NCBI GenBank assembly: GCA_015489035.1
Contig: WFMP01000110.1
Span: 1 to 9,949, forward strand
Length of the DNA: 9,949 bases
Direction: 5' to 3'
From: Candidatus Altimarinota bacterium
GTDB taxonomy: Bacteria; Patescibacteriota; Gracilibacteria; Absconditabacterales; Absconditicoccaceae
Positions 1 to 6,071 of this stretch are shown here, in pieces. Positions within the stretch are counted from its first letter, which is position 1; each line of letters starts with the position of its first letter. The notes under the pieces were generated by a model. It made no database searches. It was not told the DNA's origin and saw only the letters and a list, made by a program, of their open reading frames with translations. Position numbers and translations under genes: made by a program.

Positions 1-1903
1 CTATTTCACCATATTTAGAAAATATTTTATTTTCAGTTATATTATAATTAATATTTCTTAATAATAATTTTTTATTAAAAATTCCTAGATAAATAAAAGA
101 ATCTTTAATATTATAATCTAAAAAAGATAATTTTTTATTTGTAAATGGTATTCTTTGAATAAATCCATAAATCTCCTTAAGTAAGCTTTTCTTCCCAATA
201 TATTTATAAAAAATAATCTCTTTATAAGAATTATAAAAAAATAATTTATTATGTGATTGATCTTCAAAATAAAATTCTGAAAAATCATTCATTTTAACAA
301 TCCAAGAAGATAAATTTTCATTTTCGTCTTGATATTTATATTCCTCGTCTAAAGAGAAATAAAATTTTTCTGCAAAAAATTTATTTAAAATAATATTTTC
401 TATATAAGAATCTTCTTTTGGTAATTTATTAAAATAAAGAACTTTATTTTCTATATAATCTGAAAATAAAAATGGAATAGTTTCACTTCCAAGTAAAGTA
501 TACTTTTGAACTTGTATATGTATATGTGGCTCTGGAGAATATCCACTATTTCCACATTTTGCAATAATATTTCCAATTTCAATATAGCTACCAATATCTA
601 CCAATAATGAATATTGCATTAAATGACTTATTTCAACAATATATCCTTCATTAGATCTAAATATTATATAATTTCCCCAATTATTTACTCTGTCTACTTC
701 ACCAATTTTATTGTCTGGAAGATCATGTCTACAAGCAATTACATATCCGGACACTGGAGATAGAATACTTTCTCCAAAAGAATAATAATCCTTTAATAAA
801 TAGCCTTCTCTCTCATATGTTTTTCCATTTTTTTTAATTACAAAATCATATGCATATTTCCAAGATCCTTTATGGGTCCATTTTCCATTAAAACCTTGAT
901 AAACATTCCAAACTCCAGAAAAAGGAAGATATATTTTTATATATTCTTTTTTAAATTTAAAGAAATTTCTTAGAAAATTTTTAAAAGATTCTTCAGGATT
1001 TTTTAAAGGAAAATAATTATATTCATTAAATTTAATATAAAATAATGTGAATAATATGATAGTTGCAGTTATGTTAAATGGTATTGTAAACACTGATATA
1101 TTATAATAATTGAAAAATACACTCATTGAATCTGAAAGAATGACATTTATTAATATGGCTATTAATGTAATAAAAAAAGTTCTTATAGACGGTATTAAAA
1201 ATATTCCAAATAAGGCAATACCTGTAATAATATAATTAAATGCATAAATATTTACTAAAGCTTCATTAAATGATCCTAAAAATAATGAATGTATATATAC
1301 ACCAAAATAAAATGAAAATATAGCAATAAATCCCATTATTCTAGAATTAAAAAATAATAAACTAATTATAATTAACCCTATAATGTTATTAGGAAGAAAA
1401 AATATTTCACCTAAAGCTTTTAAAAAAGACGAAATTAATATAGGTAATTGGATATCAAATATATAATTATTATGAATTAACGTAGTTAAGAGATTTGAAT
1501 ATTTAATTGTAGCTAAATATGAAAATACAGTAACTATTGAAAATGGCAATGATAAAATAGGAATTCCATAATTATAAAAAATTCTATTTAATGCAAATGA
1601 CAATAAAAATGTAAATATGCTTAATATTGAAATTAATAAAAAACTTAAAAGACTTGGCATAAATAAATATCCTATACTCATACCAACTAATAATGAATTA
1701 TACATGTAAAAATTTTTTATTAAAAACTCTTCTTTTAAATTTATTATTGCAGAAAAAATAAGTGCAGATATTATAGATATTAAACCACTTATTCCAATTG
1801 AATAATTTATAAAAGTAGATACAAAAAGTATCATACCAATATAAAAATTATCTATAAATAATAAAGAAGAGTATGCCCTAAAAAGTATTTTTAGATAACT
1901 CAT
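1..1903 (-). CDS. Urea-transporter / M23 (LytM) peptidase fusion membrane protein, partial at C-terminus
   Basis: Reading frame stays open for 634 codons from the ATG at 1903 to the left edge, so the C-terminus is missing. Residues about 15-300 are a run of hydrophobic helices with the two-fold repeat of the urea transporter (UT) family: YNSLLVG in the first half, the paired LPF (119-121) and IPFN (274-277) signatures, the NNIIGLIIISLLFFNSR segment and the FNYIITGIALFG segment. UT proteins are channels for urea or similar small polar solutes. From about 320 a soluble domain resembles M23 metallopeptidases: His344, Asp353 in YDF, and the classic C-terminal motif ending in PHIH (His460, His462). 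The usual HxxxD spacing of the first metal motif is not obvious, because Tyr350 sits where a His would be expected, so catalysis is uncertain. The start is 7 bases after the decarboxylase stop, with only a weak ribosome site, which implies translational coupling. It is the last visible gene of the operon. Confidence 0.85.
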   Translation of the reverse strand, partial: MSYLKILFRAYSSLLFIDNFYIGMILFVSTFINYSIGISGLISIISALIFSAIINLKEEFLIKNFYMYNSLLVGMSIGYLFMPSLLSFLLISILSIFTFLLSFALNRIFYNYGIPILSLPFSIVTVFSYLATIKYSNLLTTLIHNNYIFDIQLPILISSFLKALGEIFFLPNNIIGLIIISLLFFNSRIMGFIAIFSFYFGVYIHSLFLGSFNEALVNIYAFNYIITGIALFGIFLIPSIRTFFITLIAILINVILSDSMSVFFNYYNISVFTIPFNITATIILFTLFYIKFNEYNYFPLKNPEESFKNFLRNFFKFKKEYIKIYLPFSGVWNVYQGFNGKWTHKGSWKYAYDFVIKKNGKTYEREGYLLKDYYSFGESILSPVSGYVIACRHDLPDNKIGEVDRVNNWGNYIIFRSNEGYIVEISHLMQYSLLVDIGSYIEIGNIIAKCGNSGYSPEPHIHIQVQKYTLLGSETIPFLFSDYIENKVLYFNKLPKEDSYIENIILNKFFAEKFYFSLDEEYKYQDENENLSSWIVKMNDFSEFYFEDQSHNKLFFYNSYKEIIFYKYIGKKSLLKEIYGFIQRIPFTNKKLSFLDYNIKDSFIYLGIFNKKLLLRNINYNITENKIFSKYGEI

Positions 1904-1910
1904 TTTCAAT

Positions 1911-3248
1911 CTACTTTAAATATTCTGGTAGTTCTTCGCCATTAGTAACATTTTCCAATTTTTCAGCTTTTTTTAAAATATGAACATTTCTATTTTTATC
2001 TATCAATACAGTCGCTGGACGATATCTAATAAATTGCATTGATTGAGTATTATTATATGCCCCTACTGGACTTAATGTTAAAATAGTCCCTCTATCTAAT
2101 GCAGGTAATTGAATGTTTTCTTCTATAACGTCAATATTCATACATAGTGGACCATTTAATACAGAAGGCTCATTATCGCCTTCATAATGCTTATCTAACT
2201 CTACAGTAAAGTTATACCATGTTGAGGTATATAAAAGATTTACTCCTGCGTCCATAACATAACCTTTAAATCCATTTGGAAACCTTTTATAAGCATTTAC
2301 TGTTGTTAATAAATATCCTGCTTCGTCAATTAAATGTCTTCCAGTTTCTAAATATAATTTAGGTAATTTTTCAGATTTATTATTATCATATATAGCATTT
2401 GTAATTGCTTCTGCATAATCGTCTACAGTAGGAACGATAATGTCTGGAGAATGATATACCCCTTTTAATTGAGATTTTGAAGCAAATCCACCACCAAGAT
2501 CAATGTATTCTATAGTAAATCCAAATTCACTTTCAGCTATAAATTTAAGATCCATTAATTTTTCTGTTGCAATACCATATGGTTTTGCGTCAAGCATAAA
2601 TGTTCCAATATGTGAATGTAATCCAATTAAATTTAAATATTTTGATTCTTTTATTTTTTCAATAGCTCTATAAGCTTCACCATTTTCATAATTAAATCCA
2701 AATCTAGACCATTGTGGATAAATACCTGTAAACATATTTATTCTTATTGCAACATTAATAGTTCTTTTAAGCTCAGAACCTATTTTTTCTAAATCTGATA
2801 ATTCAAAAAAATTATCTATATGTATTTTAGATTTTTCTTCTGCAGCAATTTTTAAATCTTTATAAGGTTTATATGGGCCATTAAAAATTATATCTTTTCC
2901 CTCTATACCAAGAGATCTAGCTTTCTGATATTCAAATTCACTAACTACTTCAGCAATAGAACCAAGCTTATGAAATTTCTTACAAATAGCATTTAGATAA
3001 TTTGTTTTATAACTCCAACTAAATTGAACATTTTGATATCTTGATTTAAATGCATTTTCCATAGTATGATATTTTTCTTCTATCTTTTTTTCAGAAAAAA
3101 CAAATAAAGGACTCCCATATTTTTTAGTTAATTCATGTACTGAAACTCCGTCTATTTCATTTCTTACTTTTTGTGTTTTTATTGGACTACCATATTTTGA
3201 CGCCATTGAAAAATTTACTTTATTAATTACCGGTTTTTCATATTTCAT
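1911..3248 (-). CDS. PLP-dependent fold-type III decarboxylase (diaminopimelate/ornithine decarboxylase superfamily)
   Basis: This 445-residue protein has the layout of group IV decarboxylases: an alanine-racemase-like TIM barrel followed by a beta-domain. Visible motifs are YKTN with the probable PLP lysine Lys81, HSHIG at 211-215, the phosphate-binding LGGGF at 251-255, ETGR at 301-304 (EPGR in most relatives), GPLCMNID with the likely catalytic Cys369, and GAYNN at 397-401. The cofactor chemistry is therefore secure, but the substrate is not: a housekeeping lysA would not be expected in this context. The ATG has a good AGGAG about 9 bases upstream, lying beside the stop codon of the preceding ATP-grasp gene 11 bases away. 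Compared with lysA it carries an extra 30 or so N-terminal residues. By analogy with BtrK it may decarboxylate an amino acid attached to a carrier or peptide, but that is inference. A free amino-acid decarboxylase is the main alternative. Confidence 0.88.
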   Translation of the reverse strand: MKYEKPVINKVNFSMASKYGSPIKTQKVRNEIDGVSVHELTKKYGSPLFVFSEKKIEEKYHTMENAFKSRYQNVQFSWSYKTNYLNAICKKFHKLGSIAEVVSEFEYQKARSLGIEGKDIIFNGPYKPYKDLKIAAEEKSKIHIDNFFELSDLEKIGSELKRTINVAIRINMFTGIYPQWSRFGFNYENGEAYRAIEKIKESKYLNLIGLHSHIGTFMLDAKPYGIATEKLMDLKFIAESEFGFTIEYIDLGGGFASKSQLKGVYHSPDIIVPTVDDYAEAITNAIYDNNKSEKLPKLYLETGRHLIDEAGYLLTTVNAYKRFPNGFKGYVMDAGVNLLYTSTWYNFTVELDKHYEGDNEPSVLNGPLCMNIDVIEENIQLPALDRGTILTLSPVGAYNNTQSMQFIRYRPATVLIDKNRNVHILKKAEKLENVTNGEELPEYLK

Positions 3249-3259
3249 TTTTTTTTCTC

Positions 3260-4291
3260 CTATATATTTCTATTTTTTAATAAATTTGCATAATCTGAAA
3301 AGTTAATAACCTTTTCTTCTGTATATCTTATGTACATTTTACCTGGTTCATATATTTCTTTTTTAATTTTACTGTTATTTAAAATAGAAACAATATGTTC
3401 TGGTAAATTTACACCTACTTCTGTTGCAAAATAAACCCATGCTGGAAATCTTGGATTTATTTCAATCAAATTAATTTCATTTGTAAGATTGTGAACCATA
3501 CATTCCAATTCAAATGGGCCCTTCCATTTTGTTTCTTTTACAAATTTTTCCGCATATTCTTTAAGCTTATCATTTTTTATAGTTAATCCAGTCCAAATTT
3601 TACCAATACTTGTAGTAGTTAATTTTTTAATTGAAACGTATCCAGTTAAATCACCTTTTCCATTTCCAACGCCAACAAGATTAATTTCTTCACCAAAAAC
3701 TAATTCTTGAACTAGAATAGGAAATCCCCACTCATTTGAAATTTCATAGAATTTTTTTAAACTATCTTCTAATGAATAAACTTTATATGCTTTATATAAA
3801 GATCCCTTAATCATAAATCCATTTTGCTTATATAGTGTTTCATTAAATAGATTAATTAATTCTTCAGCTGAATTTATTTCATATGTTTTTGGATATTTTA
3901 ATTCTATTGATTTAGATAATTTTGAAAGTATGTTTTTATTTCTTAACTCAAACATATCCTTTGTTGGAATAAGAACTTTAATTCCTAAATCATTTAATTC
4001 TTTTTCTGAATTTATATAAAGAGGAAGTTCTACGTCTAAACAAGGTATTATTATTGTTATTCCTTCTTTATTTTTTATCTCTTTAATTTTATTTAAAAAT
4101 TCATTTTTACCTAAAGAAGGATATGGCATTAGATAAGTTTTGAATATATAATCTAAAAATATACCTGGCTCATTTGCGTCATATGCTAAACCTATAATTT
4201 TATGTTTTTTATATAAACTTTTTGCTACTGGAATTCCAGGCCCTGGGTTATCTGTTGCATTTAAACCGCTTATAGCTATAATTTCTTTCAT
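3260..4291 (-). CDS. ATP-grasp ligase (carbamoyl-phosphate synthase / amino-acid ligase-like)
   Basis: A 343-residue ATP-grasp enzyme. The N-terminal preATP-grasp Rossmann-like domain covers about 1-110. The ATP-grasp core follows, with Lys162 in MIKGS as the probable ATP-binding lysine, VQELVFGEE at 194-202, the metal-binding acidic stretch GPFELE at 258-263, and IEINPRF at 276-282, where Glu277 and Asn279 would bind Mg2+. Family members join a carboxylate, through an acyl phosphate, to an amine, thiol or other nucleophile; the substrate cannot be read from sequence. The start codon overlaps the stop of the PqqD-like gene by four bases (ATGA), and the decarboxylase follows 11 bases later, so the three are co-translated. 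No standalone ribosome site is apparent. In butirosin synthesis BtrJ, also ATP-grasp, loads glutamate on a carrier before a PLP decarboxylase acts. The neighbourhood suggests similar logic here with a PqqD-like partner. Confidence 0.85.
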   Translation of the reverse strand: MKEIIAISGLNATDNPGPGIPVAKSLYKKHKIIGLAYDANEPGIFLDYIFKTYLMPYPSLGKNEFLNKIKEIKNKEGITIIIPCLDVELPLYINSEKELNDLGIKVLIPTKDMFELRNKNILSKLSKSIELKYPKTYEINSAEELINLFNETLYKQNGFMIKGSLYKAYKVYSLEDSLKKFYEISNEWGFPILVQELVFGEEINLVGVGNGKGDLTGYVSIKKLTTTSIGKIWTGLTIKNDKLKEYAEKFVKETKWKGPFELECMVHNLTNEINLIEINPRFPAWVYFATEVGVNLPEHIVSILNNSKIKKEIYEPGKMYIRYTEEKVINFSDYANLLKNRNI

Positions 4292-4515
4292 TGAATCAAT
4301 CCATATAGTTTTAGTTTTTCTTTAAAATCATAAAAATCAATATAAACAGTATTAATATCTTTTTTATATTCTGTTGATAAATCTTTTATGATTTCTTTAT
4401 CTGTTTTTCCACTTTTTAATCTATTTAAAATAGATTTTCCTATATCATTAATTTGAAAACTTTCTCCAGTATGTGTATTTAACAATACTTTATCATTTAG
4501 TTCAATATTTTTCAT
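4288..4515 (-). CDS. Small PqqD-like protein
   Basis: A short protein with the PqqD-type pattern: an N-terminal beta-hairpin (VLLNTHTGESFQIND), a helix ending in LKSG, and a C-terminal winged-helix-like stretch (DFYDFKEKLKLYGLIQ). PqqD proteins bind the leader of ribosomally made peptides and present it to modifying enzymes. Stand-alone PqqD-like genes also occur beside non-radical-SAM enzymes. I chose the ATG at 4515 (75 residues) over the upstream ATG at 4554 (88 residues) because AGGAG at 4528-4532 lies between the two, and a probable extended -10 box (TG then TAAAAT at 4550-4545) would start transcription downstream of the first ATG. There is no phosphopantetheine DSL motif, so it is not an ordinary acyl carrier. 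It is the first gene of the operon, and its stop overlaps the ATP-grasp start. No precursor-peptide gene is visible nearby. Confidence 0.72.
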   Translation of the reverse strand: MKNIELNDKVLLNTHTGESFQINDIGKSILNRLKSGKTDKEIIKDLSTEYKKDINTVYIDFYDFKEKLKLYGLIQ

Positions 4516-4543
4516 TTTTAAATACTTCTCCTTTATTTTTTTG

Positions 4544-4554
4544 TATTTTAACAT
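4544..4554 (-). promoter_or_regulatory. Probable promoter of the PqqD/ATP-grasp/decarboxylase/UT operon
   Basis: On the minus strand a TG-n-TAAAAT extended -10 (TAAAAT at 4550-4545) lies just upstream of AGGAG at 4532-4528. It predicts a transcript start near 4538 and supports translation from 4515. The upstream flank is T/A-rich and has no clear -35 box. Inferred from sequence only. Confidence 0.4.
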
Positions 4555-4600
4555 TAAAAGATTAGCAAAGTATTAGCAGTTAATCTTTATTTTTCACCTA

Positions 4601-4724
4601 TATACAATGAGAAAAGAATAGGAATCTTGTTTAATCAGCAATTCTTTGTCGCTAATCAAGCATGAAGCCTTACCCTTACAATGAAACTTTGTTTCATTGC
4701 TTTCAGAAGGGCGGGATTGTTCAC
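4601..4724 (+). mobile_element. Deleted IS200/IS605-type element: tnpB start fused to right-end hairpin
   Basis: Bases 4614-4664 match, with a few substitutions and one lost base, the tnpB 5' region seen at the right edge of the window (around 9889-9938, encoding NQQFFVANQAW). At GCATG the match stops, and a right-end-like structure follows: CCCTT at 4673-4677 pairing with AAGGG at 4707-4711, an inner perfect 9-base stem (4679-4687 with 4691-4699, loop TTT), then TTCAC at 4720-4724. About 1 kb of tnpB is therefore missing between codon ~30 and the right end. No left end is visible upstream. It is a non-coding relic that could be mobilised only in trans, if at all. Confidence 0.65.
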
Positions 4725-4759
4725 TGCTTTACAAAAATTTAAAGTATTTGTGAAATTTA

Positions 4760-4788
4760 TTTAAATTTAAAGATTTTTTGTATATAAT
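4760..4788 (+). promoter_or_regulatory. Probable promoter of the 103-residue gene
   Basis: TATAAT at 4783-4788 preceded by T-rich sequence, with a weak -35 (TTTAAA, 4760-4765) at 17-base spacing. The -35 lies in one arm of a perfect 9-base A/T inverted repeat (AAATTTAAA 4735-4743, TTTAAATTT 4760-4768) that could be an operator or simply low-complexity sequence. Confidence 0.45.
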
Positions 4789-4811
4789 TCTTTACCATAA
4801 GGAGTTTTTTA

Positions 4812-5123
4812 ATGAAAATAGAAAATAATATATTATATTTAGAAAGTTATGAGTTAGATCATATGTTTTGTGGAATTCAAGATACTAAAAAGAGTTATGA
4901 TAATTTAGAGAAGATTAAATCTATATATATCTTTAATCTTGAACAAATAAAAGGAATAAAATTTAATGAAGAACAGGAAATTCAAATTCCTAAAAATGTT
5001 AAATTTCCTTCTTTAAAAACGTTTTTTAATGGGTTTAAAGATCTTTATTTATTTATGTATGAAAATAGAGATAATTCAATGGTTAATCCTTATTTTGGTA
5101 TAGATATAAAAGAAAGAAAATGA
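4812..5123 (+). CDS. Hypothetical protein, 103 residues
   Basis: I do not recognise this protein. The gene is credible: AGGAG about nine bases before the ATG, a TATAAT promoter 24 bases further up, and normal codon use for the region. The product is small, acidic to neutral and probably cytosolic, with no signal peptide or membrane segment. It begins with alternating polar and hydrophobic residues (MKIENNILYLESYELDH), has a KIKSIYIFNLEQIKGI beta-like segment and an aromatic-rich end (LKTFFNGFKDLYLFMYEN). Its position is suggestive: it sits alone between a dead TnpB relic and a left-end/promoter repeat whose first bases follow its stop codon almost immediately, just upstream of a restriction-modification pair. 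It could be an accessory or immunity-type gene of that island, but nothing in the sequence proves a link. Confidence 0.6.
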   Translation: MKIENNILYLESYELDHMFCGIQDTKKSYDNLEKIKSIYIFNLEQIKGIKFNEEQEIQIPKNVKFPSLKTFFNGFKDLYLFMYENRDNSMVNPYFGIDIKERK

Positions 5124-5126
5124 ATA

Positions 5127-5207
5127 TTTTTATCAAAAAAGCCGTAAGACCTTGCCCTTGAGGGCGAGGATAAAAGGCTTGACAAATTCAAAGAATTTGT
5201 ATATAAT
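5127..5207 (+). repeat. Left-end hairpin plus promoter repeat, copy 1
   Basis: First of three copies (others at 8513-8578 inverted and 9765-9845). It begins TTTTTATCAAAAAAGCC and contains an 8-base hairpin (CCTTGCCC, loop TTGA, GGGCGAGG) inside an outer AAGCC/GGCTT pairing, then the promoter described separately. In copy 3 the same unit precedes tnpB, so it is read as the left end of an IS200/IS605-type element. Here it precedes a methyltransferase gene instead. Confidence 0.75.
5179..5207 (+). promoter_or_regulatory. Consensus sigma-70 promoter with embedded palindrome, driving the methyltransferase operon
   Basis: TTGACA at 5179-5184, exactly 17 bases, then TATAAT at 5202-5207: a perfect consensus promoter. 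A palindrome of 8-base arms around AAA (5182-5200) occupies the space between the two boxes, where a bound repressor would block polymerase. The expected transcript start is near 5214, leaving a leader of about 44 bases before the methyltransferase ATG. Confidence 0.75.
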
Positions 5208-5221
5208 TTTAGGTTGTTTTA

Positions 5222-5255
5222 GTCCGCAAAAAGCGGACATGAACACGGAGGTGTG
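5222..5255 (+). promoter_or_regulatory. Leader hairpins at the methyltransferase ribosome site
   Basis: A perfect 6-base stem GTCCGC/GCGGAC (5222-5227 with 5233-5238, loop AAAAA) lacks a T-run, so it is not a terminator. It is followed by ACAC-GGAG-GTGT, which puts the Shine-Dalgarno core in a small loop seven bases before the ATG. Either could tune translation or be a protein or methylation target. This is inference. Confidence 0.4.
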
Positions 5256-5257
5256 TT

Positions 5258-6061
5258 ATGAACAACAATAGTAAAGAGTTAGATCAATTTTACACTAACA
5301 GAAGAGTTGCAGAATATTGTATGAACATTCTTAATAAAGAATTTGAATTAGAAGATTTCTTTTTATTTGAACCAAGTGCTGGAACAGGAGCTTTTTCAAA
5401 CTTATTTCATGATAATTCTTTAGCAATAGATATTGAACCAAAGCATAAAAGTATTAAAAAGGATAATTTTTTAACTTTTAATAAAAATATTTTTAATGAT
5501 AAAGAGGTTTTCACCATAGGTAATCCTCCTTTTGGGAAAAACTCTTCATTAGCTATTAAATTCTTTAATAAAGCTGCTGAGTTTTCCAAATATATTGGTT
5601 TTATTGTTCCAAAAACATTTAAAAAAATAAGCGTATCAAATAAGTTAGATTTGAAGTTTCATTTAATTATGGAAGTTGAAATTCAATTAGATAGTTTTAT
5701 ATTTGAAGGTAAACAATATTCTGTTCCATGTGTTTTTCAAGTATGGAAAAAATCTGACATTACTAGAACAAAAATTAAGACTAAAACATTATCGGATTAT
5801 TTTGAATTTACAGATAAAGAAAATGCTGATTTTGCAATAAGAAGAGTTGGTGGTTTAGCAGGGAAAGTAATTGAAAATTTTAAAGATTATAAAGAATCTT
5901 CACATTATTTTATCAAGGCAAAAGGGAAAAAAGAAAATCTTATAAATAATCTAAAAACACTTTATAATGATTTAAATATATTAGCTAGAAATAGTGCAGG
6001 GAATCCTTCTTTATCAAAGCATGAATTAATTGTAACTCTTGAAAGAGTTCAAGCTGCTTAG
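5258..6061 (+). CDS. N6-adenine DNA methyltransferase (restriction-modification type)
   Basis: A 267-residue SAM-dependent methyltransferase. LDQFYTN at 8-14 matches the motif X region, FEPSAGTGAF at 37-46 is the SAM-binding motif I, the acidic residue of motif II lies in AIDIE near 56-60, and NPPF at 89-92 is the catalytic motif IV of amino-methyltransferases of adenine. The long C-terminal part (about 165-267) may help in target recognition, but no large separate recognition domain is present. It would methylate a specific DNA sequence and protect the host from a partner nuclease. The start is secure, with GGAGG seven bases upstream. The following nuclease/HsdS-like gene starts 10 bases after its stop and shares the transcript. 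Expression comes from the IS-type left-end promoter at 5179-5207. It is too small to be HsdM, so the specificity-type partner downstream is unexpected. Confidence 0.87.
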   Translation: MNNNSKELDQFYTNRRVAEYCMNILNKEFELEDFFLFEPSAGTGAFSNLFHDNSLAIDIEPKHKSIKKDNFLTFNKNIFNDKEVFTIGNPPFGKNSSLAIKFFNKAAEFSKYIGFIVPKTFKKISVSNKLDLKFHLIMEVEIQLDSFIFEGKQYSVPCVFQVWKKSDITRTKIKTKTLSDYFEFTDKENADFAIRRVGGLAGKVIENFKDYKESSHYFIKAKGKKENLINNLKTLYNDLNILARNSAGNPSLSKHELIVTLERVQAA

Positions 6062-6071
6062 GAATAAGACC

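Noticed and set aside
1911..3248. Calling the decarboxylase lysA
   Set aside because: The superfamily is certain, but the operon partners and divergent motifs (YKTN, ETGR, CMNID) argue against a housekeeping diaminopimelate decarboxylase.
5141..5178. Hairpin repeats considered as CRISPR repeats
   Set aside because: Only three copies, kilobases apart and in both orientations, without spacers. They match the end of a tnpB element instead.
5239..5271. Ten-codon upstream frame (MNTEVCYEQQ) overlapping the methyltransferase start
   Set aside because: No ribosome site in front of it (the hairpin precedes it), so it is more likely chance than a leader peptide.
5407..5589. Minus-strand 60-codon open frame inside the methyltransferase gene
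   Set aside because: Lies wholly opposite conserved methyltransferase motifs, and has no ribosome site or promoter. It is a shadow frame.
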